Shown here piece after piece: positions 10,367 through 20,135 of a stretch of 64,000 nt of DNA. A program made the translations under genes and the position numbers. Every line of letters begins with the position of its first letter. The stretch's first letter is position 1. The stretch covers positions 45,381,501 through 45,445,500 of the forward strand of contig CANTUV010000008.1 in the NCBI GenBank assembly GCA_947685225.1, read 5' to 3'. The notes beneath the pieces were generated by a model. That model had not been told where the DNA came from and made no database searches. It saw only the letters and a program-made list of their open reading frames with translations. Origin of the DNA: Garcia nutans (taxonomy: Eukaryota; Streptophyta; Magnoliopsida; Malpighiales; Euphorbiaceae).

Positions 10367-12338
10367 CCCTGGATTACGAAAGTTCAAAAGCTTATGACAA
10401 TCCGACCTACGCCGGAGATGAAGTATCTAGCAACGACTCAATCACTTGCTCACCTAAAACAATGGAGCCCGAACAAATTCAAAGGATGGTGGATGAAGCC
10501 CTTAATGCCAAAATGAAAGAAATCAAAGAGGCCCTAGCTGAGACCATGAAGAACCAATTGACTGTAATCTTAGAGAATAATGTCGTGGCATCTGCTAGCA
10601 CTAAAAAACCAAAGAACAAAGGGAAGACTAAAGTTAGTGAAGTGGTTTTTGATGATGAAAAGGTGATCATTGATGATGATGATGATTGGGCTCAATACGA
10701 CCAAGAGGTTCAAGAAAAGAAGAAAGAACCGGAGGGTATTGAGAAGGCAACTATTGAAAAGACCGAGACATCCGATGTTGAAAAGATGATTGCTGATTTA
10801 GAAAAGAAATTTGAGAAGAAGTTGAAAATCGAAGAGATGTCTGAGATCGACAAACTATTTGAACAAGATGAAGAGGTCCCTTATAAATTCAAGATGCCTT
10901 CCTTTGCTAAGTACAATGGCACCGGAAATCCCCATCTTCATGTGAAGCAGTATATCACTGCCATGCAATCTGCCTGAACTACTAAGGCTCAAACCCTAAG
11001 GTACTTAATGCTCTCATTGGACCCTGTTGTCCAAAATTGGTTAAATGTCTTAGATGATGGAACACAAAAGAGTTGGGATCTACTTTACAAAGCCTTCATC
11101 CAACAATATGGATATAATGTTGAGTTAGAAGTTACTTTAATGGAAGTGGAGTCCATAAGGCAAAGACCAAATGAGAATTTTGTGGACTATGTGAAGCGAT
11201 GGAGGAACAAGGCCGCTTTACTCAAGAAGAGGCCCGATGAATCCGATCAAATAAGGATGATTGTGAGAGGGATGTTCCCTAGTTTTCGTGAGAGGATGTC
11301 TCATACACTCATCTGTGATTTCAAAGACCTTCTCCAAGCTGGTTTGCAAATTGAAGAATGGGAAAGGGAGAAGAGCCGCTTTGCAATAAAAAGGAACGAG
11401 AAAGGAGCTATAAACCTGGTAGCCAAAGCATACAAAAGGCCGTCGATATTAATGCTACTAACCAAGGGACAAGGAGACAATTTTTGAAATTGGGAAAACT
11501 GATGTCTTGGGTTCTCAACAAGCTTCAAAGAAAAGGATTGCTACAACCCTTAAATCCACGTCCTTTGCCTAATCCTCTCCCACCTAATTTTGACACCAAA
11601 GCATTTTGTCAATTTCACCAAATGCAAGGACATGACACGGATTGATGTGTGAGGTTGAGACATGAGATCCAAAACCTAATTGATAATGGGAAGCTACCCA
11701 AGCCCAACAAGCCAAACACCAAAGACAACCCATTACCCAAATTCAATAGGGTACCACCACCAACAACCTTCATGATTGGAGGAGGTTTGCATGAGGACTT
11801 TGTCATGTCTTCCTTTCAAGATGTGGGTGGAGAAGCAACCAAAGAAGAAGAGGCACTTGAATAAGCTATGATGGGTGGAGAAGTAGCAATTTGTGCTGTC
11901 AACGGGTTTTGGGATTCAAGTGATAGTGATGATGATATTATACCCAAGAAGGAGGAGTGGACTTGGTCCGAGCCCGAAGAAGATGAGGTGATGAACACTA
12001 AATCTGGTAAGCCTTATGCAAGGTCACCACCAAAGGAGATAGAAACTACTAAGGGGAAGGAAGTTGAAGTGGAAGAAGATGATGCTGTGCTCAAGCAATT
12101 GAAAAGAACCCAAGCAAGTGTTAACATTTAGGACTTGTTAGCTACTTCTAAAAAGCACCGAGAAACTATGGCCAAAGCCTTAGCTAGCATGCCAATTTCT
12201 ACCTCCACAACACCGAAGGAGTTGATCAACTTCATAAAAATTGGGGAAGTAATGAAATGTAAAGAGGTCCAAGAAAAGAATGAAGTTAATATGGGAGAAG
12301 TTTCTTTTTTTTATGCAGACTTACTGGAGGAGGGATGA
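10367..12338 (+). pseudogene. gag: Gag polyprotein of Tat element B (decayed)
   Basis: The core begins at the ATG at 10462, but the frame is open and conserved upstream to the splice-like AG at 10366 (motif SSKAYDNPTY, also in the copies at 22964 and 55973). An acidic, lysine-rich N-terminal part with coiled-coil character leads to a retrotransposon gag domain around 10900-11400 (VQNWLNVL, then the MEVESIRQRPNENF region). A cysteine-histidine box CQFHQMQGHDTD lies at 11607-11642 with its next cysteine after a stop. Lesions are TGA at 10975, a frameshift near 11405, TGA at 11643, TAA at 11862, TAG at 12129 and TGA at 12336. It would form the particle shell and bind RNA. Confidence 0.9.
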
Positions 12339-13490
12339 GACAACATCCGCCCTCTCTTTATCAAAATAGAAGTCAAGGGGAAGAGGACTCCATGTGTAAT
12401 GGTCGATGATGGGTCCACCATAAATGTCTGTCCACTTAAGATATTGCCAAAGCTAGCCATGTCAACAAGAGATCTAAACCCAATCGAGGTGACAATTCGT
12501 GCTTATGACAACACTAAGAGGCATGCCGAAGGGACTTTCAAAGCGGCCGTCAAGGTTGGTCCAATTGAATCTATCATTGAGTTTGTTGTTTTAGATATAC
12601 CAATTACCTTTGCCTTACTCTTGGGGCAACCATGGTTTCATCCTCTTGGTGGAGTTCCTTCCACCCTTCATCAAAAGATCAAATTCCCCAATGAAAATGA
12701 GACAGTGGTCATTGAAGCTGAAGATAATGAGATTGTTAATGCTCTAATGGTTGAGAGGCCTCTCAATGGTTTTCAAGTGGCTGTAATTTCTGATGATGAA
12801 GTAGTGGACTCCAAAGTTTTGAATATGATGAAGAACATGAACTACCTTCCCGGAGTTGGTCTTGGAAAGTGTAAGGCCGGTTTAACAAAGTTGGCAGATT
12901 TCAGAACTCAAGCTTCCAAGAAGGGGTTGGGATATGATGAAGCCAATGATGTTCAACCAAAGAAGAATGAGAAGATGAGCTTCCCACCACTTGAAGAGAT
13001 CTTTGTCAAAGCTCCAGATATGGGACCATTCCAAGGAAAGCCCGAGCCGATCATGTTCATGGGTAAGTCAATTCCAGGTTTTGAAATTTTTGCAAATGTT
13101 GCTGAGCTAGTGGAGCAAGTGAAGAAAGAGCTCACCTTGTCAACCAACAAAGAATCCAATCCAAAAGAGAAGAACGAAGCTGCCCTGAAAGCCGAGAAGA
13201 CTCCGGAAGAGATTGCTGCCCTAGTCAAGGAAAAGTTTGAAAACATCATGCTTTATGATTCTGAGAACAATGATTTTGATTTTGATTTTAATTTGTCTGC
13301 TTTGTATGAGGATGATGATGTTTTCTTTTCCAAAATGAATGCAATAAAATCTGATTTTGCTTACTTTTGTGATGTTTCTCTTGATGGTTGCATACATTCA
13401 AATAGCAGTTACATGAGCATCTTTAATATTAATTCTGTTAACACACAATCATTAAATTTGGGAACAATTGAAAATCCTAAAAACATTAGC
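12339..13490 (+). pseudogene. pro: Aspartic protease and G-patch region of element B
   Basis: In the same frame as the second half of gag and open from 12399. The protease active-site motif VDDGSTINV is at about 12402-12428, and the second hallmark LLLGQPWFH at about 12622-12648. About 65 residues on comes a G-patch-like segment (YLPGVGLGKCKAGL), a feature of Tat/Ogre polyproteins. An acidic linker leads to reverse transcriptase. The protease would cleave the polyprotein inside the virus-like particle. This part has no internal stop but depends on broken upstream gag for expression. Confidence 0.85.
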
Positions 13491-14567
13491 ATAGCATCCG
13501 ACCTTACTCCTGATGAGAGAGAGAGATTTGAAAAATTATTCAAAAAATATGAAGAAGTGTTTGCTTGGTCTTATGAGGATATGCCTGGGATAGATCGAGA
13601 CATAGCCAAGCATCATATTCCTACTTACACTCACATTAAGCCTGTCAAACAAAAGCTTAGGCGACTAAGACCTGAGTGGGCTGAATTGGTTAAAGAAGAG
13701 GTCACTAAGCAAATACAAGTGAAGTTCCTTGAAGTGATAGAATATCCAGATTGGTTAGCCAGCATAGTACCTGTGCCAAAGAAAGATGGAAGGATAAGGG
13801 TCTGCGTGGACTATAGAGATTTAAACAAAGCTTCCCCTAAGGATGATTTTCCTTTACCTCATATAGATGTTCTCATTGATAGTGTAGCCTCTAGCGTGCT
13901 ACACTCGTTTGTAGATGGATTTTTCGGATACAATCAAGTGTTAATGGCCCAAGAGGATAAAGCCAAAACTGCCTTCACTACTACATGGGGTATATTTTGT
14001 TATAGGGTGATGCGACTTAAAGAATGCTGGAGCAACCTACCAAAGGATGGCCACCACACTATTTCATGACATGATGCACAAAGAAGTTGAAGTATATGTT
14101 GATGATATGATGGTGAAGTCAGATACAAGGGAGCAACACTTCCAAAACTTGGAATTATTCTTCGATAGAGCTTTGAAGTATAAGCTAAGATTAAACCCGA
14201 AGAAGTGTGTATTCGGTATTACTTCAGGCAAATTGTCAGGACATGTAATTGGTCCAAATGGTATTGAGATAGATGCTGACATAGTTAGAGCAATTAGGGA
14301 TATGCCAGCCCCAAAGATGGAGAGAGAAGTTCAGGGATTCATTGGTAAACTGTAGTACATTAGCAGATTTATAGCAAAGCTCACAACAATCTGTGAGCCT
14401 ATCTTCAAATTGCTTAGAAAGAATCAGCCGGTCGTATGGAACGAAGAATGTCAAAAGCGCTTTGACCGAATAAAAGAGTATTTGTTGAATCCACCTGTTT
14501 TGAAACCACCTTAACCCGGAAACCTCTATTACTATACTTAGCAGTAGAAGAAGAGTCGATAGGAGCC
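13491..14567 (+). pseudogene. pol: Reverse transcriptase of element B (frameshifted)
   Basis: The finger and palm start is intact (VPKKDGRIRVCVDYRDLNK at about 13768-13824, then PLPHIDVLID). The frame breaks near 14010-14020 and resumes in another frame from 14047, carrying the catalytic YVDD at 14095-14106. A TAG at 14353 and a second frameshift near 14515 separate it from RNase H. One usually conserved serine in the DGFSGYN motif is Phe. It would copy the element RNA into DNA from the primer at 9275. Confidence 0.9.
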
Positions 14568-14905
14568 ATGCTAGCCCAAGCAGATGAGTCGGGGATTGAC
14601 CATGCCATTTACTATTTGAGTAGAAAGCTCCTACCTTATGAAATTAAGTATAGTATCATCAAAAAGACATGTATAGCCATGGTTTGGTCTTCTAAGAAGT
14701 TGCGGCATTACTTTCAATCGTATAGTGTGCAAGTAATTTCCAAGTTGGATCCAATGAAGTACTTAAGGGAGACACCCTCTTTAATTGGGAAATATGGTCG
14801 ATGGTTGATAATATTAGAAGAATTTAAGATCGAGTATGTAACCAGGAAAACAATCAAGGGTATAACGGTGGCAGAATTCCTGGCTCAACAACCATTACCA
14901 GAAAG
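14568..14905 (+). pseudogene. pol: Ty3-type RNase H domain of element B
   Basis: Motifs typical of the RNase H that follows Gypsy reverse transcriptase: IYYLSRKLLPYE, then a YSIIKKTCIAMVWSSKKLRHYF helix region and a degenerate connection (FKIEYVTRK). In Tat elements this first RNase H is usually a structural remnant and catalysis passes to the second domain. It shares one open stretch (14568-15671) with the second RNase H. Confidence 0.85.
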
Positions 14906-14963
14906 TGAAGAGGTAATCTTGGATTTTCCAGATGAACATTTAGAAGTAATTGAAGTACAAGGG

Positions 14964-15336
14964 TGGAAAATGTATTTTGATGGAGCAGTAAATAGGAAAG
15001 GAGCAGGTTTGGGAGTTATACTAGAATCGCCCGAAGGGGAACTTATCCCTTTAGCCAAGAAGTTGAAATTTAGGGCAACCAATAATATGGTGGAGTACGA
15101 AGCTTGTATTTTCGGTTTAGAAACCCTAATTATTATGAAGGTGGATAAGGTGGAAGTTTATGGCGATTCATTGCTAGTAGTATCCCAAGTAAATGGAGAG
15201 TGGGAGTTGAAAGAGGAAAAATTAAAACCATACCACTGTTACCTGACCATGATGATGAAGAATTTTAAGGAGTGTAGGTTTATACACCTGTCAAGAGAAG
15301 AAAATCAGATGGCTGATGCCCTAGCCACATTGGCTT
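14964..15336 (+). CDS. pol: Second (archaeal-like) RNase H domain of element B
   Basis: A complete second RNase H typical of Tat-lineage elements. The acidic catalytic set is visible and uninterrupted: YFDGA, EYEACIFGLE, YGDSLLV and ADALATLA. It would degrade the RNA strand of the RNA-DNA hybrid during reverse transcription. The domain is an open part of the stretch 14568-15671 and is the best-preserved enzyme segment of element B, although the polyprotein around it is broken. Confidence 0.88.
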
Positions 15337-15599
15337 TGGTATGGGAAAATCCTGCCAACTTATTCCTTAAGCCTCTGATCTTGACTAGTTCATCAACTCC
15401 TTGCTATGAATATGAGACAATCATGGATGTTGATACAGACCATGATGCATGGTATGATACTATAAGGCGATTTTTAGAGGAAAGAGAATACCCGCCTAGG
15501 GCAACAAAGAAAGAGAGAAGAGACATAAGGAGGTGGTCATTGCAATACATCACCTTTCATGGGGAGTTATATCGAAGATGGCTTGATGGAGTGCATTTG

Positions 15600-16693
15600 A
15601 GATGTTTAAGAAAGCTTGAAGTGGAGTGCATCAGTCATAAATACATGCAGGAAGTTGCGGCCCACACATGAGTGGTTCGGCCCTAGTTAAGAAGATTATT
15701 TGACAAGGTTACTATTGGTTGACCATGGAGAGAGACTGTATTGAGTTTGTCAAGAAGTGCCAGCAATGTCAGATATATGGTAACTTGAATTACATGCCTC
15801 CTAAAGAATTGCATTCAATGTCTTCACCCTGGCCATTTGGCACTTGGGGTATCGACATTATAGGAGAAATACATCCGATAGCTTCAAACAGGCACCGTTT
15901 TATTGTGGTATTAGTAGATTATTTTTCAAAATGGGTCGAAGCCTAATCCTTTAACAAGCTGGGTGCAAGTCAAAAAGCTAGGTTTATTGAAAAGAATCTC
16001 ATTTGCAGATATGGGGTCCCATACAGTGTGATATCAAACAATGGGGTACAGTTTCAAGGAGCAGTTAAGGGTTTATTCTCCAAGTACCAAATCCATCATC
16101 ATCGATCCTCTCCTTATAGACCAAAGGCTAATGGTGCCGTAGAAGCAACAAACAAGACAATTAAGCAAATTTTGTCCAAGATGACCAAGACTTACAGGGA
16201 CTGGTAAAAAATGCTTCTCTTTGCTTTATGGGGATATAGGATGAGTGTGCCAACACCTACTGGGATGACACCGTTCTCTTTGGTTTATGGGATGGAAGCG
16301 GTATTGCCAATTGAAATTGAGATCAAGTCATTGAGAGTAGTCTTGGAAGCGGAGCTACCTGAAATGGAATGGGTAACAAGCAGATACACACAGTTAGCTC
16401 TACTGGAAGAGAGAAGGTTAAAGGCACCGTATCATCACCAACTGTATCAAAAGAAGATAGCTCGGGCCTACAATAGAAGGGTCAAGGTCAGAAAATTCAG
16501 AGTTGGGGATTTGGTGTTGAAGCAATGTAAGCCCAATGTATCTGATCCAAGAGGGAAGTTCAGACCTAGCTGGGAAGGGTCATATGTCATGAAACAGGTC
16601 ATGAGCAAAGGTGCGGTGAAGTTATCAGACATGGATGGGAATGAATTTAGTGAGCTAGTAAATATTGACAGGTTGAAGAAGTTTTATGTATGA
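15600..16693 (+). pseudogene. pol: Integrase of element B (decayed)
   Basis: The zinc-binding N-terminus is disrupted near 15670-15720, but CQQC remains at about 15758-15769. The catalytic core begins with GTWGIDIIGEI (first acidic residue). The second acidic position lies in VISNNGVQF and reads Asn instead of Asp. The Glu is present in NGAVEATNKTIK. TAA at 15944 and TAA at 16206 interrupt the frame. The C-terminal part (16211-16693) ends in NIDRLKKFYV with no chromodomain, as expected for Tat. Confidence 0.88.
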
Positions 16694-16710
16694 AAAATAA
16701 AAAAGAGAGA

Positions 16711-16860
16711 GCTCGCTAGGTTGAAAACCCAAAAAGGGCAGCCTAGGCAAAAGTTAGAGCAGTCCGCTAGTTCCGAAAACCCGAAAGGGCGGGCTAGGCA
16801 ACAATTAGGGCTAATGAGAGAAAATCGTCAATTAGAAAACTCAAAAGGGCTAATTGGCAA
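16711..16860 (+). repeat. Hairpin array, first block (three units)
   Basis: Three related units share a GAAAAC-CC..AAAGGGC core between outer arms that pair with each other: CTAGG/CCTAG (16716-16746), CTAG/CTAG, and CAATTAG/CTAATTG (16829-16856). Three more units lie at 17527-17690 inside the antisense gene. From 16861 to 17099 I see nothing beyond AT-rich 3' non-coding sequence of element B. Confidence 0.85.
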
Positions 16861-17498
16861 CAGGAGTGATCTTGTGTATGCTGGCTTTATGTTTGGTTAT
16901 TCCCCAATTTAATAAAATAGAATTAATGATTAAATTTGTTCTATGTGCACTGTTATAAGTATTCGACCAGATATGGATGAAATAATAATCATAATTGCAA
17001 AAGGTGATGACAAATTATAAATGGAAAAGAAGCATCTTTTATTACTTTAGTTATTTTTCATCCTAACAAAACACTTTTATGAATTGACAAATGTAAAATC
17101 TATGGCAGTCTATAAGTGTAACGTGCAGGCCAGTTTTGCCTTAACCGATCCAAGTAGGCTTCAGTCAAGCAAGGCATGTCTAGGTTAGAAGCAAAGTCAG
17201 AATCACGAAGCTCAGCTCCATACTGACGCCCAAGTCGGCGAGGATCATAGCATGTACCTTGATGAAGAGCAACAAGGGGAATGTACATCAAGTATGTCCG
17301 CATGGTAATACGAGAAATCTTCCAGCAAGGTACCAACCAACGGACATTGACTTCAGAGCGTGAGTGGATCCAGCCGACCCAGTCAGCATATGAAGAAGCA
17401 GGATGGAGTAGCTTTCTAGCAAAATGATGACGTGGTAGGTATCTGGCAAAGTTCATGGAGGGAGTATCAAGCAAACAAAGATGCTCCTGAAGCCAAAT

Positions 17499-17692
17499 CT
17501 ATGAAGAAAGGATTAAGTTAAAAAAAAAAAAAAAAGAAGTCCGCTGAGTTGAAAACCTGCAAGGGCAGCTTAGGCAAAAATTAGGACAGCTCGCTAGTTC
17601 CGAAAACCTGCATGGGTAGACTAGGCAAAAGTTAGAGCAATATAAAAAAAAACCTAAATTGAAAACCCGAAGAGGGCAGTTTAGGTAATTAA
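17499..17692 (-). other. Intron-like gap in the antisense gene
   Basis: The 3' side is a strong acceptor: a long T tract, then CTTTCTTCATAG, followed in phase by codons that continue the domain. The 5' side reads CTTCAGTTAATT, which lacks a proper phase-0 GT. One G appears to be missing, so the donor may be broken in this copy. The gap itself consists of the hairpin units listed at 17527-17690. Confidence 0.55.
17527..17690 (+). repeat. Hairpin array, second block (three units)
   Basis: Outer arms are CTGAG/CTTAG (one G-T pair), CTAGT/ACTAG (17594-17598 with 17620-17624) and ACCTAAA/TTTAGGT (17652-17658 with 17680-17686), around the GAAAACC..GGGC core of the first block. Stem sequences differ in every unit but stay complementary. 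Confidence 0.85.
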
Positions 17693-18409
17693 CTGAAGCA
17701 GCAATGGGCTCCCAGTCAGTCTCTTTGACAATCCTGATTTAAATTGGTCTAATCCAACTAAGGTCTCGGCTAAAATCATAGGTACTGGAGACAAGCCTCC
17801 TTCCATTTGATCCATGATATCCAATACTCGTGGGTCAATATCGCCGTCAAAAGAAACAAGCAAGAATTGGCTGAGCAAGCAAAGACAAAGCATGTGTCCC
17901 CATGCCTTAGTAGGATCCAAATAAGAGAAACAAAAGTCAATCAAAGGAGCAAGTAGAATTTTTTCACCTCTCATCAACTGAAAAACTTCAGGTTTTGGAA
18001 TTTGAAATAACATCTGCATTTTCTATTGAGTTTTGGAAATCAATGTGGGTAATGCCATTTGTTGATTATTGGGATGTCTAAAGATGGCCTCAAATTCTTC
18101 AATCAAGGGACACATTTCAAAGCCATTAATTCTAAATACCCTAGAATCTGTATCCCACAGGGAAGCCACGGCATGTAAGAAGGAGTGGTCCAATTTGACA
18201 TTTTGAAAGCATTTTAAAACACCAAGTTTTGACCATGAAATTTGCTTCCAATGGTTGGCATTCATATTCTTAAATAGAATTTTTATTTTCTTTAAATGCT
18301 GCTCGGTCATGGTTGATGAATAAAAGGGAACCAAAATTGCTAAAGGGAGTCTTCACGTTGAAAGAGAGAGATTTTTGGTTTATGAATTGAAATATGGCAT
18401 GCAAGGTGA

Positions 18410-18417
18410 TTTATATA
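18410..18417 (-). promoter_or_regulatory. TATA box for the antisense gene
   Basis: TATATAAA on the minus strand, 100 bases upstream of the ATG at 18310. A pyrimidine-rich stretch (TCTCTCTCTTTC) lies between them, as in ordinary plant promoters. It is the best-formed promoter-like arrangement inside element B and points away from the sense direction. Confidence 0.6.
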
Positions 18418-18713
18418 GAAGAAAATAAACCTTTTCCAAAAGTGAAATGGAAAAGATGATGGGAAAGGATAAGACCATATGGCATAAGGAAAGGAAGTGG
18501 CAATGAGTTTCCTTTACCATATTGGATGTGGTTTAATAAAAGAAGTGGATATTAATTATGATGTACTATATATAATATATATATAATAATAATAAAATAA
18601 ATAATTTTGGCAGTAAAAAAAATAATAAAGAGGAAAATTGTATATTTTTCATTATTGTATAATATTTTACAATTGCTACAATATTTACATATTACTAAGA
18701 GGGTGGTGGTAGG
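18418..18713. other. AT-rich spacer between the two antisense units
   Basis: About 300 bases of AT-rich sequence with TATATAATATATATA runs near 18560 and no reading frame. On the minus strand it would hold the 3' end of the upstream unit and the promoter of the downstream one. Confidence 0.5.
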
Positions 18714-19242
18714 TCACCAAATAAAGACTTGAAAAAAATCGTCGCCTGTTGGAGGAGGGGGCAAATTACTCGTCCCAGGATCATCCGAAGTAGAAGCACT
18801 AAAATCCCTATTGCCTTGGAGTTCTGATTTATCATGGTCCTCATCAAAAGCAGACGAAAGGATCTCATGGTCATCAGTCTGGGAGCCTCTCGATGAAGAA
18901 GCACCGGGATCCCTCATTCCTTGAAATCGAAAGTCATGGAAATTTTGTTCGGATTGATGATATAAACTTTCAAAATGAGAAGCTTGCTGACGACTTGCAG
19001 CCAACTCTTCTTGAAGTTTTTTATTTTATTTTTCAAGCATCCGCTGTGAGCCAAGAGAGAAAAAGGTAAGAGCATACATAATCATGCATACATATAGCAT
19101 AAACTTTTATGAAATGAGGAACATACCAGCTAGTTCACATTGATACCCTGCGGATGAGATGGCATATCCAGTAGGCTAGAATGAGCAAATGAAGGGGCAG
19201 TGAAAGAAGGTCCAGCCTTGTGATCAAATGAGCCAACAACCT
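18714..19242 (-). pseudogene. Second antisense unit, coiled-coil tail with intron
   Basis: On the minus strand an exon-like stretch begins after TTGTTGCAG near 19242 (VVGSFDHKAGPSFTAPSFAH) and ends near 19130 at CTG|GTATGT, an excellent donor. The acceptor TTGGCTCACAG lies near 19048, and the frame continues in the same phase as a helical, Gln/Glu-rich segment (KLQEELAASRQQ) and a Ser/Asp-rich acidic tail ending at TAG 18714. In-frame stops lie just before the donor and just after the acceptor. It may be the 3' part of a longer antisense gene whose front was replaced by the tandem array at 19256. Not assigned to a family. Confidence 0.5.
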
Positions 19243-19255
19243 GCAACAATCATTG

Positions 19256-19720
19256 AAGAAGCAATCAAAGAAAAGAAACAGTAGGTGACACTGGCAGGCG
19301 ACACGACCAAGCCACTGGTCGTGTCTCTTCTAAGGGGCAAAGTCAAGAAGGACCAAGCAAACAAAGAAAAGAAACAGTAGGTGACAGTGGCAGGCGACAC
19401 GGCCAAGCCACTGGCCGTGTCTCTCCTAAGGGGAAAAGTCAAGAAGGACGAAGCAAACAAAGAAAAGAAACAGCAGGTGACACTGGCAGGCGACACGGCC
19501 AAGCTACTGGCCGTGTCTCTCCTAATGGGCAAAGTCAAGAAGGACCAAGCAAAGAAAGAAAAAAAATAGTAGGTGACACTGGCAGGCGACACGGCCAAGC
19601 CACTGGCCGTGTCTCTCCTAAGGGGCAAAGTTAAGAAGAACCAAGCAAAGAAAGAAAAGACACATAAGTTGACACATCCAGGTGACACGGCCAAGCCACT
19701 GGCCGTGTCACTCCCATCTT
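19256..19720 (+). repeat. 96-base tandem array with GACACGGCC dyads
   Basis: About five copies of a 96-base unit. Each contains GACACGGCC, an 8-base loop (AAGCCACT) and GGCCGTGTC. The first copy reads GACACGACC (19300-19308) and GGTCGTGTC (19317-19325), so both arms changed together. Because the period is a multiple of three, long open frames arise on both strands (for example 19224-19769 minus), and I do not call these genes. Confidence 0.9.
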
Positions 19721-19880
19721 TAAAGAACAAAGAAGACCCCGATCTCCAAGGATGAAGATCCATTTTCAAGGGTGAAGACTCAATCTCCTAGGGTGAAGAT
19801 CCATTCTGAGGGTGAAGGATCACAATGCATAGAACATTTAGAGCAGTCAGACTTCTAAACTGATAAAAGGTTAGTCAAAT
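19721..19880 (+). repeat. Short imperfect repeats (GGGTGAAGATCC-like)
   Basis: Four or five copies of a 22-27 base word such as AGGATGAAGATCCATT or AGGGTGAAGACTC, followed by a short unrepeated spacer. Part of the layered arrays between the antisense genes and the 3' LTR. Confidence 0.7.
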
Positions 19881-20135
19881 TTATTCTCTGGTCCAAGTGC
19901 CCAATCTCGGGTCCAAGTACCCAAATCAAATCAATCCCGGGTCCAAGTACCCAAGTCAATTCAAGCTCGGGTCTAAGTACCCAATCTTGGGTCCAAGTAC
20001 CCAAATCAAATCAATTTAGGGCCGAATATCCCAATATAGTTACGATAGAGTATCCTAATCCAGTTTAGCATCGAGTATCCGAATCCAGATAGGATCGAGT
20101 ATCCGAGTCTACTTTAGGATCGAGTATCCAAATCT
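19881..20135 (+). repeat. Arrays of GGGTCCAAGTACCC and GGATCGAGTATCC dyads
   Basis: Positions 19889-20010 hold about five copies of GGGTCCAAGTACCC-like words (arms GGGT/ACCC). 20030-20130 hold about five copies of GGATCGAGTATCC-like words (arms GGAT/ATCC). Both have the same layout: a 4-base arm, a 5-6 base spacer and a complementary arm. Confidence 0.85.

Larger units (their letters stand above)
17100..18310 (-). pseudogene. Antisense gene of element B, plant mobile-domain-like (DUF7745-type)
   Basis: Read on the minus strand, opposite to gag-pol. ATG is at 18310, just downstream of a TATA box and a pyrimidine-rich leader. The first exon-like part (18310-17692) has FLHAVASLWDTDSRVFRING followed by CPLIEEFEAIFRHP, a pattern I know from plant mobile-domain or DUF7745-like proteins often found antisense in Tat/Ogre elements. 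It is interrupted by one TAG at 18025. The frame continues at 17498 with IWLQEHL and ends at TAG 17100, with MYIPLVALHQGTCYDPRRLG near the end. The gap 17499-17691 looks like an intron (see its own entry). Function in the element is unknown. The family call is from memory of motifs. Confidence 0.65.

Noticed and set aside
19224..19769. 181-codon open frame on the minus strand with repeated hydrophobic segments
   Set aside because: The 96-base repeat period is a multiple of three, which keeps several frames open on both strands. The protein is a translation of the array, with no independent sign of coding.
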